Program-made: the position numbers and the translations under genes
Notes under the pieces: model-generated
What the model was told of the DNA's origin: nothing
What the model saw: only the letters and a program-made list of their open reading frames with translations
Database searches by the model: none
Assembly (NCBI GenBank): GCA_003254885.1
Contig: QANT01001248.1
Coordinates: forward strand, 43,195-107,194
Length of the DNA: 64,000 bases
Origin: Purshia tridentata
Lineage: Eukaryota; Streptophyta; Magnoliopsida; Rosales; Rosaceae
Direction of reading: 5' to 3'
Shown: positions 39,083 to 53,146 of the stretch, in pieces
Position numbering within the stretch: position 1 is the first letter of the stretch
Layout of the letters: each line of letters opens with the position of its first letter

Positions 39083-39090
39083 TTTTTATA
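39083..39090 (-). promoter_or_regulatory. TATA box of the repeat-BURP gene
   Basis: The minus strand reads TATAAAAA, about 62 bp upstream of the start codon at 39021. Confidence 0.6.
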
Positions 39091-39873
39091 AGCATCGGAG
39101 AGCTTTCAAGTGGATATTAATTTAATAGATGAGTATTCGTGCTTATCAGAAAAGAAAAGAAAAAAATTAAAAAGAATAATGCAAATGAAAGACCTTGACC
39201 TTTCGCCCTTATTTCATGGAATTAACTTCTATTTATGAATAAAGGGTGACAAGCTAATCTTACCCTAAGATCGAGAGATTGATAAAAGAATTCGATGAAT
39301 ATCATAAGCAAGTAATACAATTGACACCAAAATAACATAAATGTTGCACGCCTTCTCTTCTTCTTCTTCTTCTTTTCATTCCGTAGTATAGTTTCATAAT
39401 CATAAATAAATTACGCCTAAACAAGTAGAAAAAAGAAAAATGGGCATTTGATTTGTTATCATCTTCTATATTATCTTCTTAGTGGTAAAAATTTTATCAC
39501 CTTCTCACTAAATTTAGTTAGTTAATTTTCTCTTTTTTTTAGAAATCTTTTTTAAAGAATTTTCTTTGGTTATATTGAAAGGATGAAGTCCTGAATATAT
39601 CCTAATCTTAACTTATTACACCATCCACCCCACTGCTTGAACTAATGTACCCAAATGCAATATTTATTAATATTAATTAAAGACTAATAAAAGACCATAC
39701 TTAGTATAGGATGATTCCAAAGGAAAGGAATGTTGACTTGTAATTAATAATTATGAAAAGGATACAAATGAGTTTTTCTTGGATATGAGATAATAATAAC
39801 AATCATAATGATAATAATAATAATACTAATATGCCAGATATTTTGTAAGAGACTAATCATAGTGTTCTGACCC

Positions 39874-40089
39874 ACATAAATTATTGAGTTTCCCTAACAT
39901 TTTTTTTTCCTAAAAATTTCTATTATCCCTTAAATCAATTAACGAAATTAAAAAAAATTAGAAAAACCTCTCTCTCTCTCTCTCTCTCTCTCTAACATAA
40001 ATTATTGAGTTTCCCTAACATTTTTTTTTTCCTAAAAATTTCTATTATCCCTTAAATCAATTAACGAAATTAAAAAAAATTAAAAAAAC

Positions 40090-40122
<33 letters not shown>

Positions 40123-40130
40123 TCTCTCTA
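39874..40130. repeat. 121-bp tandem duplication including CT microsatellite
   Basis: ACATAAATTATTGAGTTTCC starts at 39874 and again at 39995. The two units are almost identical up to their terminal CT runs (39968-39993 and 40091-40130), so the duplication is recent. Confidence 0.9.
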
Positions 40131-43100
40131 GGGAGGCTAGCTAGTAATTAAGGTCGTCAGTCTCCCTTACCGTTGGATTAAAAATATTAAAGAGAAGAAA
40201 AGGAACAGAGAGGGCTTTGAAATGTGGGATAATTAATAAGGGCAAATTCGAATTTTTGGAGAAAATTTTATATAGGGGTCAACTCGGCCATATTGGTGAA
40301 TCATAACATAGTTTCTCTTAATCATGTCTCGCATTTGAGTTTTTTAAGTATATATTAAAAGAAATGCCATAACACTCACAAAATTTTGTTGACAAAATAA
40401 TGTCACGATATTTCATTCATTCAAATATGTGATCATTCTATATCACACTTCAAAACAAATTTAGTGATTAAATTGGACAAACTCAACATTATTAACAACA
40501 CAGTTAATGCTAAGTAAACAGTTCTTTCCTTTTTTCTTCAGGTGTAAAACAACCAAGACCAATGATCGAGCTCTACGGTTTCTTCAATTATGAGCCTAGA
40601 TATATATAAACCAAGGGAGCTAGATCCGGCCCAAAAACACATCACCGCGCGAGAATTGACTTCACAGATGGTGGTCATCCAATCGATCTCAACTAATCTC
40701 GAGGTTCATTAAGAACTGGTAATCCCTAACAAAACCTTTAATTTGGGCTTAAACAAATTTCTATTATATATATATACGAGTGGACTTGTATATACAATTA
40801 CTTTCCTCTCATAAGTCATAACATTTTTGTAAATTACGCTAATCACATATATAGGAAGTGTAGATCCCAACGAAAAAAATAATTAGCCACATACAATAAT
40901 TTTTATTTTTATTTATGATCATTATATATATTTATAGACAACATTGATAGAATTTGAGCATTCAATCCAAAATCAATTGGCAATATAGGTGGAGATTTTT
41001 TTGTTTTTTATAAACGGTATATATCCTAAGTTTTAGTTTTTCTATACGAGACATTGCTCCACATTACTTAACATAGCTCATAAATCTGAAGCAGAGTTCT
41101 ACTGCAGAGAACTTTCTAATCTTATGATTTTTTCTTTTTCTGTGCCATGCATAATTATTCACATTAAACAGCAAGTGCACTTTGATAATAAAAGAAAAAA
41201 AAAATCAAGTGCAAAACATAGCTTTATGATAATTAAGCAATTATGATTAATATTTGGATCACTCTATAATTTGGATCCAGTCATCTCTTGTTGGCAACAC
41301 CTATATCCCTATGTCCACCGCTAACGACCTCTCTCTCTCTCTCTTTTCTTTTCTTTTCTTTCTCGATCTCTCTCCCTCCCTCACTGGACCATCATGGTGG
41401 CCGGCAACACATTAGTACGTATTGTGGTGACCTCCAATCTGGAGGTTGATAGTCTTATCGACCACCATAATGATCTCGTGAGGAAAGGAATAATATAAAG
41501 AAAGAAAGAAAAAGAGAAATAGATGATTAAAGGTAAACAACAACTAAAACAAGAAGCCAATCTATATAAATCTATAACAATCAGGTGGTGATCTCACAGC
41601 CCACATTATGTTATCAAATTATTAATTTAAAACATATATTTACAAAAAAAATCATACAATAAAAAATTTAAATTGCCAGCACTACGATATCATCCAATAA
41701 GAAACATTTTTTTGGTTGGTGGAAATTAAATAGAAAGTCTAGAGTGCTATTTCATTCATCGTATAATTGACGTAGCAGGATTGACATGTAGTTTTAGCTA
41801 CTCATGCCATATGCATTGAAAACAACATCCCAGCTTCTTTGGCGTTTGGCTCTCGATCAATTTCAACTCTTCAATAATGCATGCTATTTGTATTTTTAAA
41901 GATGCAACCCTCTAACTGATTAAGCCTCTATTCCATTGTTATTAGAAAGTAATGTTAGAAACCATATTTTATGCTAAACAAAGTTTTTAATTTTATTCCT
42001 TTGAGGTTTGGAATGCTTAATTTAATGTCTCCAAAGTCGTTGCTTAGAGGCAAATAAGAATAAAAATGAATCAAAAATAGCTAGCACACATAAATTTGCA
42101 AGAGCGTAACTTTAGCCTTCAGTCACTGATCCAATAATTTCCTCAAACTTAGACACAGTGCACAAGAGTCCATGAAAATGCCTCGGATCTTAGGACATGG
42201 CTTCTATTTCCTACTCGTTGTTTCATGCACCTTCAATGACTCATACATTCGAAAGCAATGCCAGGCATGCACCAAAATTAAAAAAATTATGTAAGACGGT
42301 CATACTGTATCATTAAAAAAACTCTTATTTCTAATTAAGAACATTCATGTGTTTCTAGGTTAAAGAGAATTAAGTCTCAATAGATCAATGATAAATCTTC
42401 GTCTAAATAGGAAACATATATATATAGTAAGGATTCTAAGGCTAAAACCTAACATAACCTCATAAAGTTTATTAATTATCTCAATTTACTCTCTGTAAAT
42501 TTTCTTTGTGTTTTACATACTTCAAAATTTTCAAGTTCGTCTATTTTACAATTTGAATTGCTGACACCTGGCATTGTAAAAGCAGGAGGTAAATTGATAG
42601 TAGAAATATGTGTTTGGAAAATATATTAATTTTTTGTTTTCTTATTCCATTTTTAATACTTAAGTTGCAACAGAAAAATAAAATTTCATATGTCAACAAT
42701 GATTTTTATGAGTTACATCCATTGCGTCGGTATAATGACATTGTAACAATACAATACCTAAGCAATTGGTGTCTTTTAATTATTTTAGAATTTCCAAGAT
42801 GGTAAACCCACTTCGCATTCACAATACCATGAATTTGAATTTTTTGCTTCTCTTTTGATTGACCTTGTACGTGTACAAGGCTGGTACTCAAATATAAGTA
42901 CCTAAGCATTATACTTTAATTAAAGAAAAAAGTCGGAGAAATGACAATCAAGTCCAACTCATATGCATACACTGATGATGCCTATAGCAAAGCACTTCCT
43001 AAAGACCAAAATTCCTATTTACAATGTAAGCCCATTCCTATACATTCTCATGTAAGCTCAGAGCCTCACTTTTAGAACCTAGCCCACTCTATATATCTAA

Positions 43101-43945
43101 GCACTGTCTAGCCCAAGAAGGCCATCTTCTCCTTCTCTTATTGGGTCACTTGTTATGTACAAGCCTTCCTGAATCGCTCCTAAAAATACATGTTCTCATG
43201 ATACTGAAGATAAAAGGCATTAATCACTCTCCGACCAATTGTATTTTAAACACCTAACATTCAAATAGAATTTGGATTTAGGAGTATTAATTTAGTGAAT
43301 GGATTCATCAATATGCTTTTTCTTAGCAGAGGTTTGACAGAAAAATTTTAGAGGGGTATTTGGTTTCTCATTATTGAATTCGATTTTTGATTTTCGGATT
43401 TGTGCTGACAAAAATACCCCTATAAAGTTTGTAGTTTATGCGTCAAGTTAATATGGAGACAAGAAAGTTAACAGAACTGACAAATTGGAATAAAGTAACA
43501 CAAATTGAGAGAACATGAGACTAAATAAAACTTGGGGGGCCTAGAACACACACAATAGTTGAAGAATATTGCTATAATAGCCCAATCAAACACACACTCA
43601 CAGAGATGGACTTTCTACATACTTTTAATGAACACAATTTCCATCATAGTCATGTATTTATTAACCAATGTAAGGAGTAAATTATGAAATAGATTAGTAA
43701 CATTTTTTATGTGTATGGAGTTTCATAGATCTTTAAATTCATATTACACAGTTATAATTTAATAAGTAAAAACAAAACAAGTAGATAATCTAAATTCAAT
43801 ATGCTATGATCAATTTTATTAAACAAAAAAAGACACCCCTAGTTGCACAGAGTGAGTAATTCCTTAGGCACATAAGCATAAAGTACATGCACTACATAAC
43901 CCACATTCAGTCACAAAGTCACAGCCACATACTACACACTACGTG

Positions 43946-45022
43946 CTATAATACTAAGCTGGCAAATGGCACCCAAACTAGATTATCAGCAGGAAAGAAA
44001 TGGCAGACAGGTGAGGTTCCAGGTTCAATACCGAGCACCTGGAATGCCACGTGACTACGGTCCCACTGAGAAGTATCAAAGTGACAAATAGCAACAGCTT
44101 CAACCTTCTCTCCATTTTCACCACCCAACAAAACCTGATACAGCCTGTTCTCACTTTCTTGGCAATGGCAATAATAAACTGCATAAGGGTAAGGCAAGGT
44201 ATGGCATGCAATAATTTTGGGAGCCAATATCTCTCCGGGTGTTTCCAAAAAGGTGTAGTTTTGCAAAAGGGTAGTTGAATTTGAGAGATGGGTAGTGGTT
44301 AAGACCTTGAATTTGGTGTCCAATCCAAAGATGCCAGCTGCAAAGTCAAGCATGGATTCTAGGGAGGTGGCACAGAATCTGGTCTCTCCCTTGGTGGGTT
44401 CAAGCTCACATTGGGTTAGGGTGTATTCAATGACCTTGGCTTGGGGAGAGTCTGGGGTGAATGAGAAAAACTCAAGGAGGTATGCAAGTTTTGAGAATAA
44501 GAAAGGAATGGAATCAGCTTCTTCTCTAGGCAGCAATCTGGGAGATGTAGAAGGCTCATTTTTGGGGAAGTATATGGGCATTGTTTTCCCGACGAACAGA
44601 TCTTTCACGGTGAAGAAAATATTTCGCGCCGGGTCCATGTAACCATTAGCGTCGTGATCTTCATCAGCATTATCATCGTGGTTATTGTCGTCGTCACCAT
44701 TACCACCATTATCACTGCCTTGGTTAGAAGTGTTAATTTGTAGGCGTAGGTGGTCTTTCATGCCATGTTGTTGCAAATGATCGATCAAGTGTTCTTCATT
44801 AATCATGTCTTTTCCATTTGGAACATGAATTTTCCTGGCACAATTTCCTTGCGCAATCTGACATAAATTCAAACTTTCAAGTTTTTCGAATGAGCACAAT
44901 GTTTATAATTTACATAAATTAATAGTAACTAAAATATTAGAGTGTCAAAATGTAGAACTTACCAATAAAACGACGAGAGCATATAATATGATGAGGATCC
45001 GAGAAGCAGCAGAAAGTGGCAT
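43946..45022 (-). CDS. short BURP-domain protein 1
   Basis: Exon 1 is 45022-44963 (MPLSAASRILIILYALVVLL, a signal peptide). Exon 2 is 44857-43946; intron 105 bp, phase 0. The product is 323 aa. After the leader comes IAQGNCARK, then an Asp/Asn/His-rich linker (about 65-92), then a BURP domain from about residue 100 with CH-X10-CH-X26-CH-X25-CH and the signatures KGETRFCATSLESM and CHTLPYPYAVYYCH. It has no peptide repeats, so if it is a peptide cyclase it must act on a separate precursor. It ends SLVL rather than the STSM of the other copies and is the most diverged of the short copies. No DUF2775 gene is adjacent; the nearest is 9.4 kb away. Confidence 0.9.
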
Positions 45023-46184
45023 TTCGGGCCTCTTCAATTTTTTTGGTTCTCTTGAATTTTCTTTTCGCTTTTCTCTGCTTAGGAAGGAAGGAAGGAAGAA
45101 AGAAAGCAATATTTTTATGACTATCAGTTAGGGACTTAGATAATGGAATAATGCAAGTGGAGTTTCTTTAATATCTATTAATATTAATTTTTCTTTGAGA
45201 GGAAATATGTATTATTATTAAATTATTAAATTGCAAACTAATGCTAGTTCCAATTTTTTTTCTTTTTAGTACAATGGACGATCAGTTAGCAAATTAATAT
45301 CTTGATAGGAGCGTATCAATTGGCAACTCAACATTGTAGTGAGGGTGTAACTGTACTACAACAAAATAATTTTTTTCATATTTTCTACTTGTGTCTTAAT
45401 ATATATATTTATTGGAGTTGATTAGGGCTTATCTAAGTGTGTTTAGTAATGGTACAGTAATGTTTAGGGAACTAAAAATAGATCAAGTTAATTATAGTAA
45501 TATTATTCCGAGTGTCACTTTAGCTTATAAATTTTATTTTAGAATTCAAAAGTTTATAAAACTATTGCACGAGTATCATTTTAGTTCTTTTTGTAACTCC
45601 AGACATAATTTTCGTTTAAAACACCCATGCCCTACATAAGCGACCCATATTTGAGAGGTATTTTCGTTCTCATAGTGCCATACCTCTCCTCTAACCTCTC
45701 ATTCAGCCCGCCCTTACTTATGTGTTGGTTGCTTCTTTATTATTCTCAATAATTTTAAAAATTATTGAGTAAGAACGAGATGTTATGAGACATTGAAGGA
45801 GGGGTAAGCTACTATTTATTAAAACAAAAATACCCTCAAGTATGGGTGTTGCTGAGAGAAAATGTAATATAAGTTAGAAAAAGCACTAAAATGGTATTAT
45901 TAGTGCAATAGTTTATGGACTCCATAAATCAAAAATAAATTTACAGACTAAAGTAATATTCGAGATATAATTCATTGACTATTACTATATTTTTAAAAAT
46001 ATTTGTGTGTCATAGGTACATGTTCACTTCATTAATAAAAAATTTGTGGTGATCCATTACAAACAAAATTAGCCTCTCATCACTACATTCATTGGGTAAC
46101 TAGTTAGACAAACCTTCTGGTGCATAGAACCCCACATTTAGGTTTATTTTTGAGATGGAGCAGATGAGTTCACTCCACATTTTC

Positions 46185-46360
46185 TATCTAAATCGAAAAT
46201 CATTTTCTATCTAACTTTGATCAAACAAATAGACGGTATTAAAAATATTTGGTTTGTTTATTTGTTGGATTAAATTTAAATAGGCAAATTTTCGATTTGA
46301 TTAATTTTTTGTAAAGATAATCTATGAATAAAGACCTAAAAAATAGACGTTCAGATTGTT
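46185..46360. mobile_element. foldback element, AATCGAAAATCATTT family
   Basis: AAATCGAAAATCATTTTCTA and TTTGATCAAACAAATAGAC are matched in inverted orientation by the right arm. It shares these internal blocks with the elements near 31.8, 47.6, 48.0 and 50.5 kb. The ends are approximate. Confidence 0.55.
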
Positions 46361-47577
46361 GAAATACTACATAAAGTGGGCACATCCGTCTTATCTTACA
46401 AAAAATCCTAAATATAAGATTTTACACTTGAAGAGGCCTGACCAGTTAGATATATAGTGAAATCAGATTTTATATAAATTTTAGAGAAAAATCGATAATT
46501 TGAGGGAGAGCCAAAGTTTGATCTAATATGAAGTACAAATATAGATTGAGCCAAAGATCTCTAGTTCTCTTATACTCTCATCCCACACATCCCATATACT
46601 GCTCGAACTCATGGACTTTGATCTTTATTTTCTGAGAAAGGTAGTAATTAATGTATCCCCCTCCTTTCGAATAATAAACTTCAAACATTTCATAGCTATG
46701 GGAATCGATAGTTGACTAAATCTAAATTGCACTCGTGCAAATTATCATAACTTGTTATATTTTGGCCTTGCCAAGAGATTCAAATTGAGATGTATGTGTA
46801 TCCAGAAATGCCATCTAATGGCCATGAATTAAGAAAGATAAGATATGGTTGGTGTGATATATAGTATATACTTTTGACCTTCACACTAAAGATGATTCAA
46901 AGCAAGCCAAGAAACTTTATTATCATTTGTTTTTCTTCCTTGGACTTTTGGTGAAAGAAATACTTGGAATTTAGGTTGTCATGAATAACTCAGTTTTGGC
47001 TGGGGTACTTTAATTAATTATTAATTTTTTCAATATCTTATAAATATATGCATGCTCTTACTTTTTTTTTTTTGGGTGCCCATAATACTCTTACTGACTA
47101 ACTGTGGCTAGCATGTTTATGGAGGGAAAAGGAAGGTTTTTCCACTTGGATGAAGTCATGATGTGAATGTACGTTTTTTCCACATATTACAGTACCATAA
47201 CGAACCCACTACTTCTTTGATTATTTATTTTATCCACACTTAGTAGAAAAACCGTAATAAGTGTACTTTGCTTAAAGCATGTAAAGCATGTAATATAGTT
47301 TAATCTTATATCGGAAAATTTGATATGCTATATGATTAAATTGTCAAGTAAAATCAAACATTAGACATAATCATGACAATTTGACATTATTGATTTCTTT
47401 TTTCTTCTTATCTTCTTTCAGTCTTCTCTTTTGCACTTTAGCCTTTTATAGAAGAATCTCAACGATTTAAATTTTTTAAGATTTTCTTTCATATATATAG
47501 CTAAAGCCAGCTAGCCCAAATGTGTCTTGGTTCATTGTATAAAACTCAACAACTAAATATATATATGTCTATTTAAA

Positions 47578-47755
47578 GATCATTCTTGTAAAAAATTAAG
47601 CAAATCGGAAATCTTTAAGCTATTAAACTTTGATCAAATAATTAGACGAACAAAATATTTTGATAAACACTTAAAATTGGGATAATTTAATCAACGGTCA
47701 AATGGTCTCCGATTAATCTAATTTTTTGTAAGTACGATTCTTCAATGAAAACCAA
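47578..47755. mobile_element. foldback element, same family
   Basis: The left block TTGTAAAAAATTAAGCAAAT with CGGAAATCTTT pairs with the right block ATTAATCTAATTTTTTGTAA. Arms are diverged and the ends approximate. Confidence 0.5.
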
Positions 47756-47911
47756 AAAAGTAGACTGTTCCAATTATCGAACTATAATGTGTAATGGGCT
47801 CATGAGGGATCCCACATTTAGGCTTAAATATGGGATCCCATATTGGAAGGTGTCTGTATATATATATATAAATGAGAGATTCTTTTGTGGGATCCACACG
47901 AGTCATTTGTG

Positions 47912-48150
47912 CTTATTCGAATCATTAATTTTTACATCTCCATTAATAAATCATCTTTACAAAAAAATAACCAAATCGGAAATCATTTGCCTATCTAACC
48001 TTAATCAAACAAATGGACTATTTAATTGAAAATATTTGGTTCATCCATTTGTTTGATCAAAGTTAGATAGTCAAATGATTTACGATTTAGGCACTTTTTT
48101 TCAAAGATGATCTATTAATGGAAATGTAAAAAATGAACGATTCAAATCCA
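47912..48150. mobile_element. foldback element, same family, best preserved
   Basis: Arms of about 110 bp include TTTTTACATCTCCATTAATA on the left and its near complement near 48110-48130, plus ACAAATGGAC in both orientations around the centre near 48035. No coding capacity. Confidence 0.65.
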
Positions 48151-48390
48151 TCATTTAACTGATGGACCCTCATTGAAAGCCTGCTATATATATTCTGCTT
48201 AAATGCCGAACGCTCGATATTGGTTCAGCAACGTCTATGTTAGAGTTTATCTTTAGGATTTTGGGTGGAGCTAAATCATAATATAACGCCTCCACTAAGC
48301 CTATTATATACCTTAGGAGGTGATAAGATAAAAAATGATAAAATACCCTCAAAATCCAATAGAGAAACCAGCCTCGCAAGTTTTAAAAAT

Positions 48391-48766
48391 GGCTTTTTTA
48401 CGCAAATACGATCTAGTCTATAGGAAGTGTACTCCCGTACCACCCAAATTTCTTTTTTTTACCATTTACCACATGAAATTATCAAAATGTGTCAATGTGT
48501 CATCTACAGTCAATTTTTCTGTTAAATCATCAATTTTTTTCTCAAACTTCTAAATTTGCCCTTAAAAAAATTTTGTTTTTCTTAATTATACTTGAGGGCA
48601 AATTAGGAAGTTTGAGAAAAAAGTTGATGATTTAACAGAAAAATTGCTAGAAGTGCCACATTGGCACATATTGATAACTTCATATGGTAAATAGTATTAA
48701 AAAAAAAGTTTAAGTGGTATGGAAGCACACCCCCTATAGTTCAAATGGTATTTGGATAAAAAAGCC
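48391..48766. mobile_element. 376-bp Mutator-like MITE with 9-bp target duplication
   Basis: The terminus GGCTTTTTTA pairs with TAAAAAAGCC, and the arms run about 170 bp each almost to the centre (for example TTTTTCTGTTAAATCATCAA on the left and its complement on the right). It is flanked by a perfect 9-bp repeat, TTTAAAAAT, at 48382-48390 and 48767-48775. Long arms and a 9-bp duplication point to a Mutator-type non-autonomous element. Confidence 0.88.
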
Positions 48767-49870
48767 TTTAAAAATTCTCTACCAAACGCTTGGTGGCACG
48801 TTCTACTACATAGAGATAATCACGTGAAATGGGACAAAGTACAAGATAGGAATTATGTGTTCCACTCAACATATCACATAAATATTCATACAAGTCAATG
48901 AACAATGAAATCTTTCAATTTAGCTTTTTGAATCTCATATATATCAACTCGTTGAAAGTCTCTCACCACTATACACATTCTTATCATACTAAGATGATCA
49001 TCATAGCATAAATGAACCTTTCAATGGCTTAGAATTTCCGAGAAAGTGATAATCATTATTAGAAAGCAAATACGGCGCCATCAAATAGATTGTATATAGA
49101 GAAATTGTAGATTAAATACAATGAAGTCATTAATTGATCGAACTGAAAGTGATTGTTTATCATAAATATATTAACTGTGATATCTTTAAACCACACCAAA
49201 AATATTTTGGGATAAAATCCCACGTTTGGATGAGTCTGTTAGATAAAAAGCAGTATTTTTGCAATATAGGAGGTCGATCGAAATAGGTGAACCCAACTGA
49301 TGATCATGACCATACCAAACAATTTTAATTTGTGCATGAGATTACACACCCACTTCTTGGACCATTGCAGCCGTCCCTTTTACCAAAAGTTAAACGTGGA
49401 TAGCTTGGCCAACCAAAAAAAAAGAAAAAAAAGAACGTGGATAGAAGTTATAACATAGCCAATAGGCAATAGCCTAACTCCATGAAGACCTATTTTACTT
49501 TATTGATATCCACATTCATTAATTTATTGAATTTAACATAATATATATGGTCAATATGCAAGTTGACATCATTGTGTTTGTGTGCCAGTACTTATTCTAA
49601 TGTTGAAATTGAATTTCAACGGATGTGTTTGTCATTTTGCAACATCATGAGCTAAACACAACGTGATCTCTAATTAATAATTAAAGATACCAAGCATACT
49701 TAAAGTGGAAGAACACAGAAAGCTACAACTAGAATAACTTGTATTGTATATGATGCGCACAGAACTAAAGTTGACTTTTATCAAACCCTACTTATTATAT
49801 TTCCAGATTGTTCATTTGATCATCTGGGTTCTTTGTTGAAATATGTAGGGAAAGATAAATAGTTCCCACA

Positions 49871-50290
49871 GAGGTTTTTTGACAATCTTCTGTACATGCA
49901 TATATAAATAGCCGTTTATCAGTTGTTGATGCACATGAGAAATAGAAAAATCTACATATATATTCACAAATATTAACAATCCTCTACATATTTTTAGCAA
50001 TTTACTTACTCAAGATAATGGCTTTTTTGACAATTAAATATGCATAAATAATCGTTTATTAGCTGTTCATACACATGAGACACATAGCTAATGAGATTCA
50101 CATATATATCAACAATTTTTTACACATTTTTAGCTAATCTCCTTATACACAATGTAGAGCTTTTCGATAGTGTTGTTTTTGCATGCATAACCGTTTATCA
50201 ATTGTTGGTGCATATATCTACATACATCAACGATTGAGAATTGTTCAATATCTTTAGCAATTCACCTTACCCACAATACACCTTACTTCA
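49871..50290. repeat. three-copy tandem repeat, period about 140 bp
   Basis: The CGTTTAT anchor falls at 49913, 50053 and 50192, each followed by a TTGTTGATGCACATGAG-like block and a TTTTTAGCAATTTAC-like block. The copies are diverged. Function unknown. Confidence 0.75.
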
Positions 50291-50429
50291 TGAAAATACC
50301 TAGCCTATATATAGTTTATAATTCATGGTTCAAAGAATATACCAAATAGAAATGTTATCTACCTCGTCCTCTAACCTTCTTTAATATTTTCATTTTGTAA
50401 TGTCTCATGATGGAATCATTTATTTTTTA

Positions 50430-50620
50430 AATCATTCATTAAATATCATAATTGCCAAAAATTAATCTAATTGAAAGTCATTTAGTTATATACATGTGAT
50501 CAAACAAATAGACGGTTTTGATAATAATTTGATTCATCATATATTTATTTAATAACAAATATATGGCCACACGATTTTTGAGATGATCTAAGAATTAAAT
50601 AATTCCAATTATGAGTCTAC
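50430..50620. mobile_element. foldback element, diverged member of the same family
   Basis: Contains the family block GTGATCAAACAAATAGACGG and a diverged inverted arm ending near AGATGATCTAAG. The ends are approximate. Confidence 0.4.
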
Positions 50621-53146
50621 ACCATAAAATAAGAATATAAAAGAATATCGAAGAAGGTAGATGACGTTCTCCATACAAATTAAATAAAAGAAAAAATAGA
50701 GAATGGTAGTTGGTAGGTACTACCGTAAGAAACAAAAGTACGAGTAGATGCACATTTCCAAGTACACAATTTTTTGTTGTGGTTCACATTACAAGTTGAC
50801 TTTAGGAAAAAGAGCCAAGCAAGCATATTTGGTGGGCATGCACCAAAGAATCTAATCCAAGTTCCAACCCCCAAATGAGTTTGTCCCCTTGCTATCTTCG
50901 GAGAGTTTCAGTCAATCACAGCTTCATTTTATATTCTTTTTTCCTTCCCAATTCGTTAGTCAGCTGATAATCAACATCGGAATCCTGCATGGAATACACC
51001 ACTAGATCCCATTTTTAATTTACAATTATTAATGATTATTCATATTTTGCAAAGTTTTGATTATGACTGCTTAATTAAATGCACTCTATCCTAATTCATA
51101 AACTAATGATATATCAAACAGTGATGTCAACTATAAGATAAGTTTGACATGTATATTCTTGGTGGAAATTAATTAATTGATATTGTGTCAAAAAAAATAA
51201 ATTAGATATTTATGTGCATTTTGTTAATATTTATTTATTTCTTTGGTAATAATACAATATGAAAGCTAAACTACTCATCCGAAAGTTGAAAGTTTAAGTC
51301 TCTTTGTTGGATATGTAAGCCTGACTCCATCTTGCATCACATGGGTCATGGCATAATCCTTTTTTATTTAGTAAAGAGAGAAGATGAGAGCCGAACTTTA
51401 TTTTGTTTTATTTTTTTTTTTTCGAGATATAGAAAATTTCTTATAAATTAAACATTTTGAAAATAAATATTATAAGTTACCAATTAACTTGTGATCGATT
51501 TAGTGATTTTTTTGGTTTCAATGTTGGGAAAATATTAAGTTTGAATTCCTCTCCTACAGATCAATAATAAATAAAAACAATTGTTTTAGGTTATAAATCT
51601 CTCAACCTATATGGATAATATTTATTTGGATTAAAAGATGAAAATATACCGTATAGTTAATCATCTAATGCAAAATAAAACACATATCTCACTCAACCTC
51701 ATCCCCTTATCGATTTTAATAGCTTCCTTACAACATATGGGAAAGAAAAAGGTGAAATTAAAGAAATTTCTTCAATAATTAAAAATGCATTTGAAAAGAT
51801 ACGCGAATATAAAATTTTTTTTTATCTCATATCAATATAAATTGACTTTGCGATCGGTGAAATTATTTTATTTAAGAGAGGATTGAGAGATAAAGGAATT
51901 AGAGTATCCAATTAGTGCTCTACATTATTACAACAGAATAAAGAAGAGTGCTATTCATTTTCCAAATGCACGTGCCCAATTGTTAAACAAATATAATGTT
52001 ACCTGTAACTTTGTTAAAAATATATTCAAAGATGTGACATGTAATTGTAGCGATGCAAATGTATCTTTGTATATGTCTTGTGTAAGTTAATTAATTTTTT
52101 TGTATAGTCAGAGCTAAATCCAAATGCCTAAGCTGACCAAGAAACAGCGATTAAAAAAAAAAAGAAAGTTGACCAAGAAACAGTTACTTGAGAAAAACCA
52201 TTGGTAAAATATCAAAAGCCAGCCTATACACTTGTCACATCGATGACCAACTTCAATATTTAAAATTTGCACGCAATGAGCATCAAACAAAGAGGTGCTA
52301 TGGCTGTATATGGATGATATATATCACCCACTAGCCCACCTATTGTCGTCTGTACAATTTTTTACTTGAAATTTGTTGTTTTTTGTTTTTCCTATTGTGT
52401 TTAAGTAATAGAATAGTGCCATTTGGATATTGGCCCCAAATGGAGTTGAGATTGATGTTAAACTTTAACGTTATTAAAAAAGTGATGAAAAGAGAGAAAA
52501 ATTTGCATGAATTGTACCCAACACTATTAAATAAAACTAGATTAATCACACATATATGACACACATATGTAATCTAATGAAGGTTGCATTAGGATTAATA
52601 TAATGTGGAAGGTTGTCTTACATAAAAAAAATTAAAATTTTGCGTAAGAGTTTAAAAAGTCTTAAGATTCTTAATCTCATGTAAACTGATTCAAAATTTG
52701 ATACTTAAATTTATTCATAGTATTAAAGCAGACAATTCATAAGTAGTCTCTCCTCCTATTCAATTATTTAGAGCATTTAACCATTTTTTTTAGCAATAGC
52801 TCATTTGCAAGTGTAAGTTAGTGCCAATTACACGAATATAATTAAGTGAACTCAAATGACAGTTACTCCACTAATGTAATAGTCACTACTCAAATGACAG
52901 TTACTCCCACATATATAGCATACACCAACAAGAAGCCCTAAATTTTACATACCTAAACCTTATACCATTACTCCCTTGACATTATTAATTATTTGTTTAC
53001 TTGGGTTATGTTGTGTATTTTGATAGCAGAACCAGATCAGCATTGATCACCTCTGCATTGTTTATTAACTACCCACGAGGGTGCAACTGGCCCACTGGTG
53101 ATAAACAAAATTATGTTGCAAATTAAGCCCATTTTTTGTATTACTT

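Larger units (their letters stand above)
39022..43945. other. intergenic region between BURP genes
   Basis: AT-rich, no supported gene. It contains the promoter of the repeat-BURP gene, a 121-bp tandem duplication with CT runs, and a further CT tract at about 41331-41344. The small frames at 42608-42909 have no family features. Confidence 0.6.
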
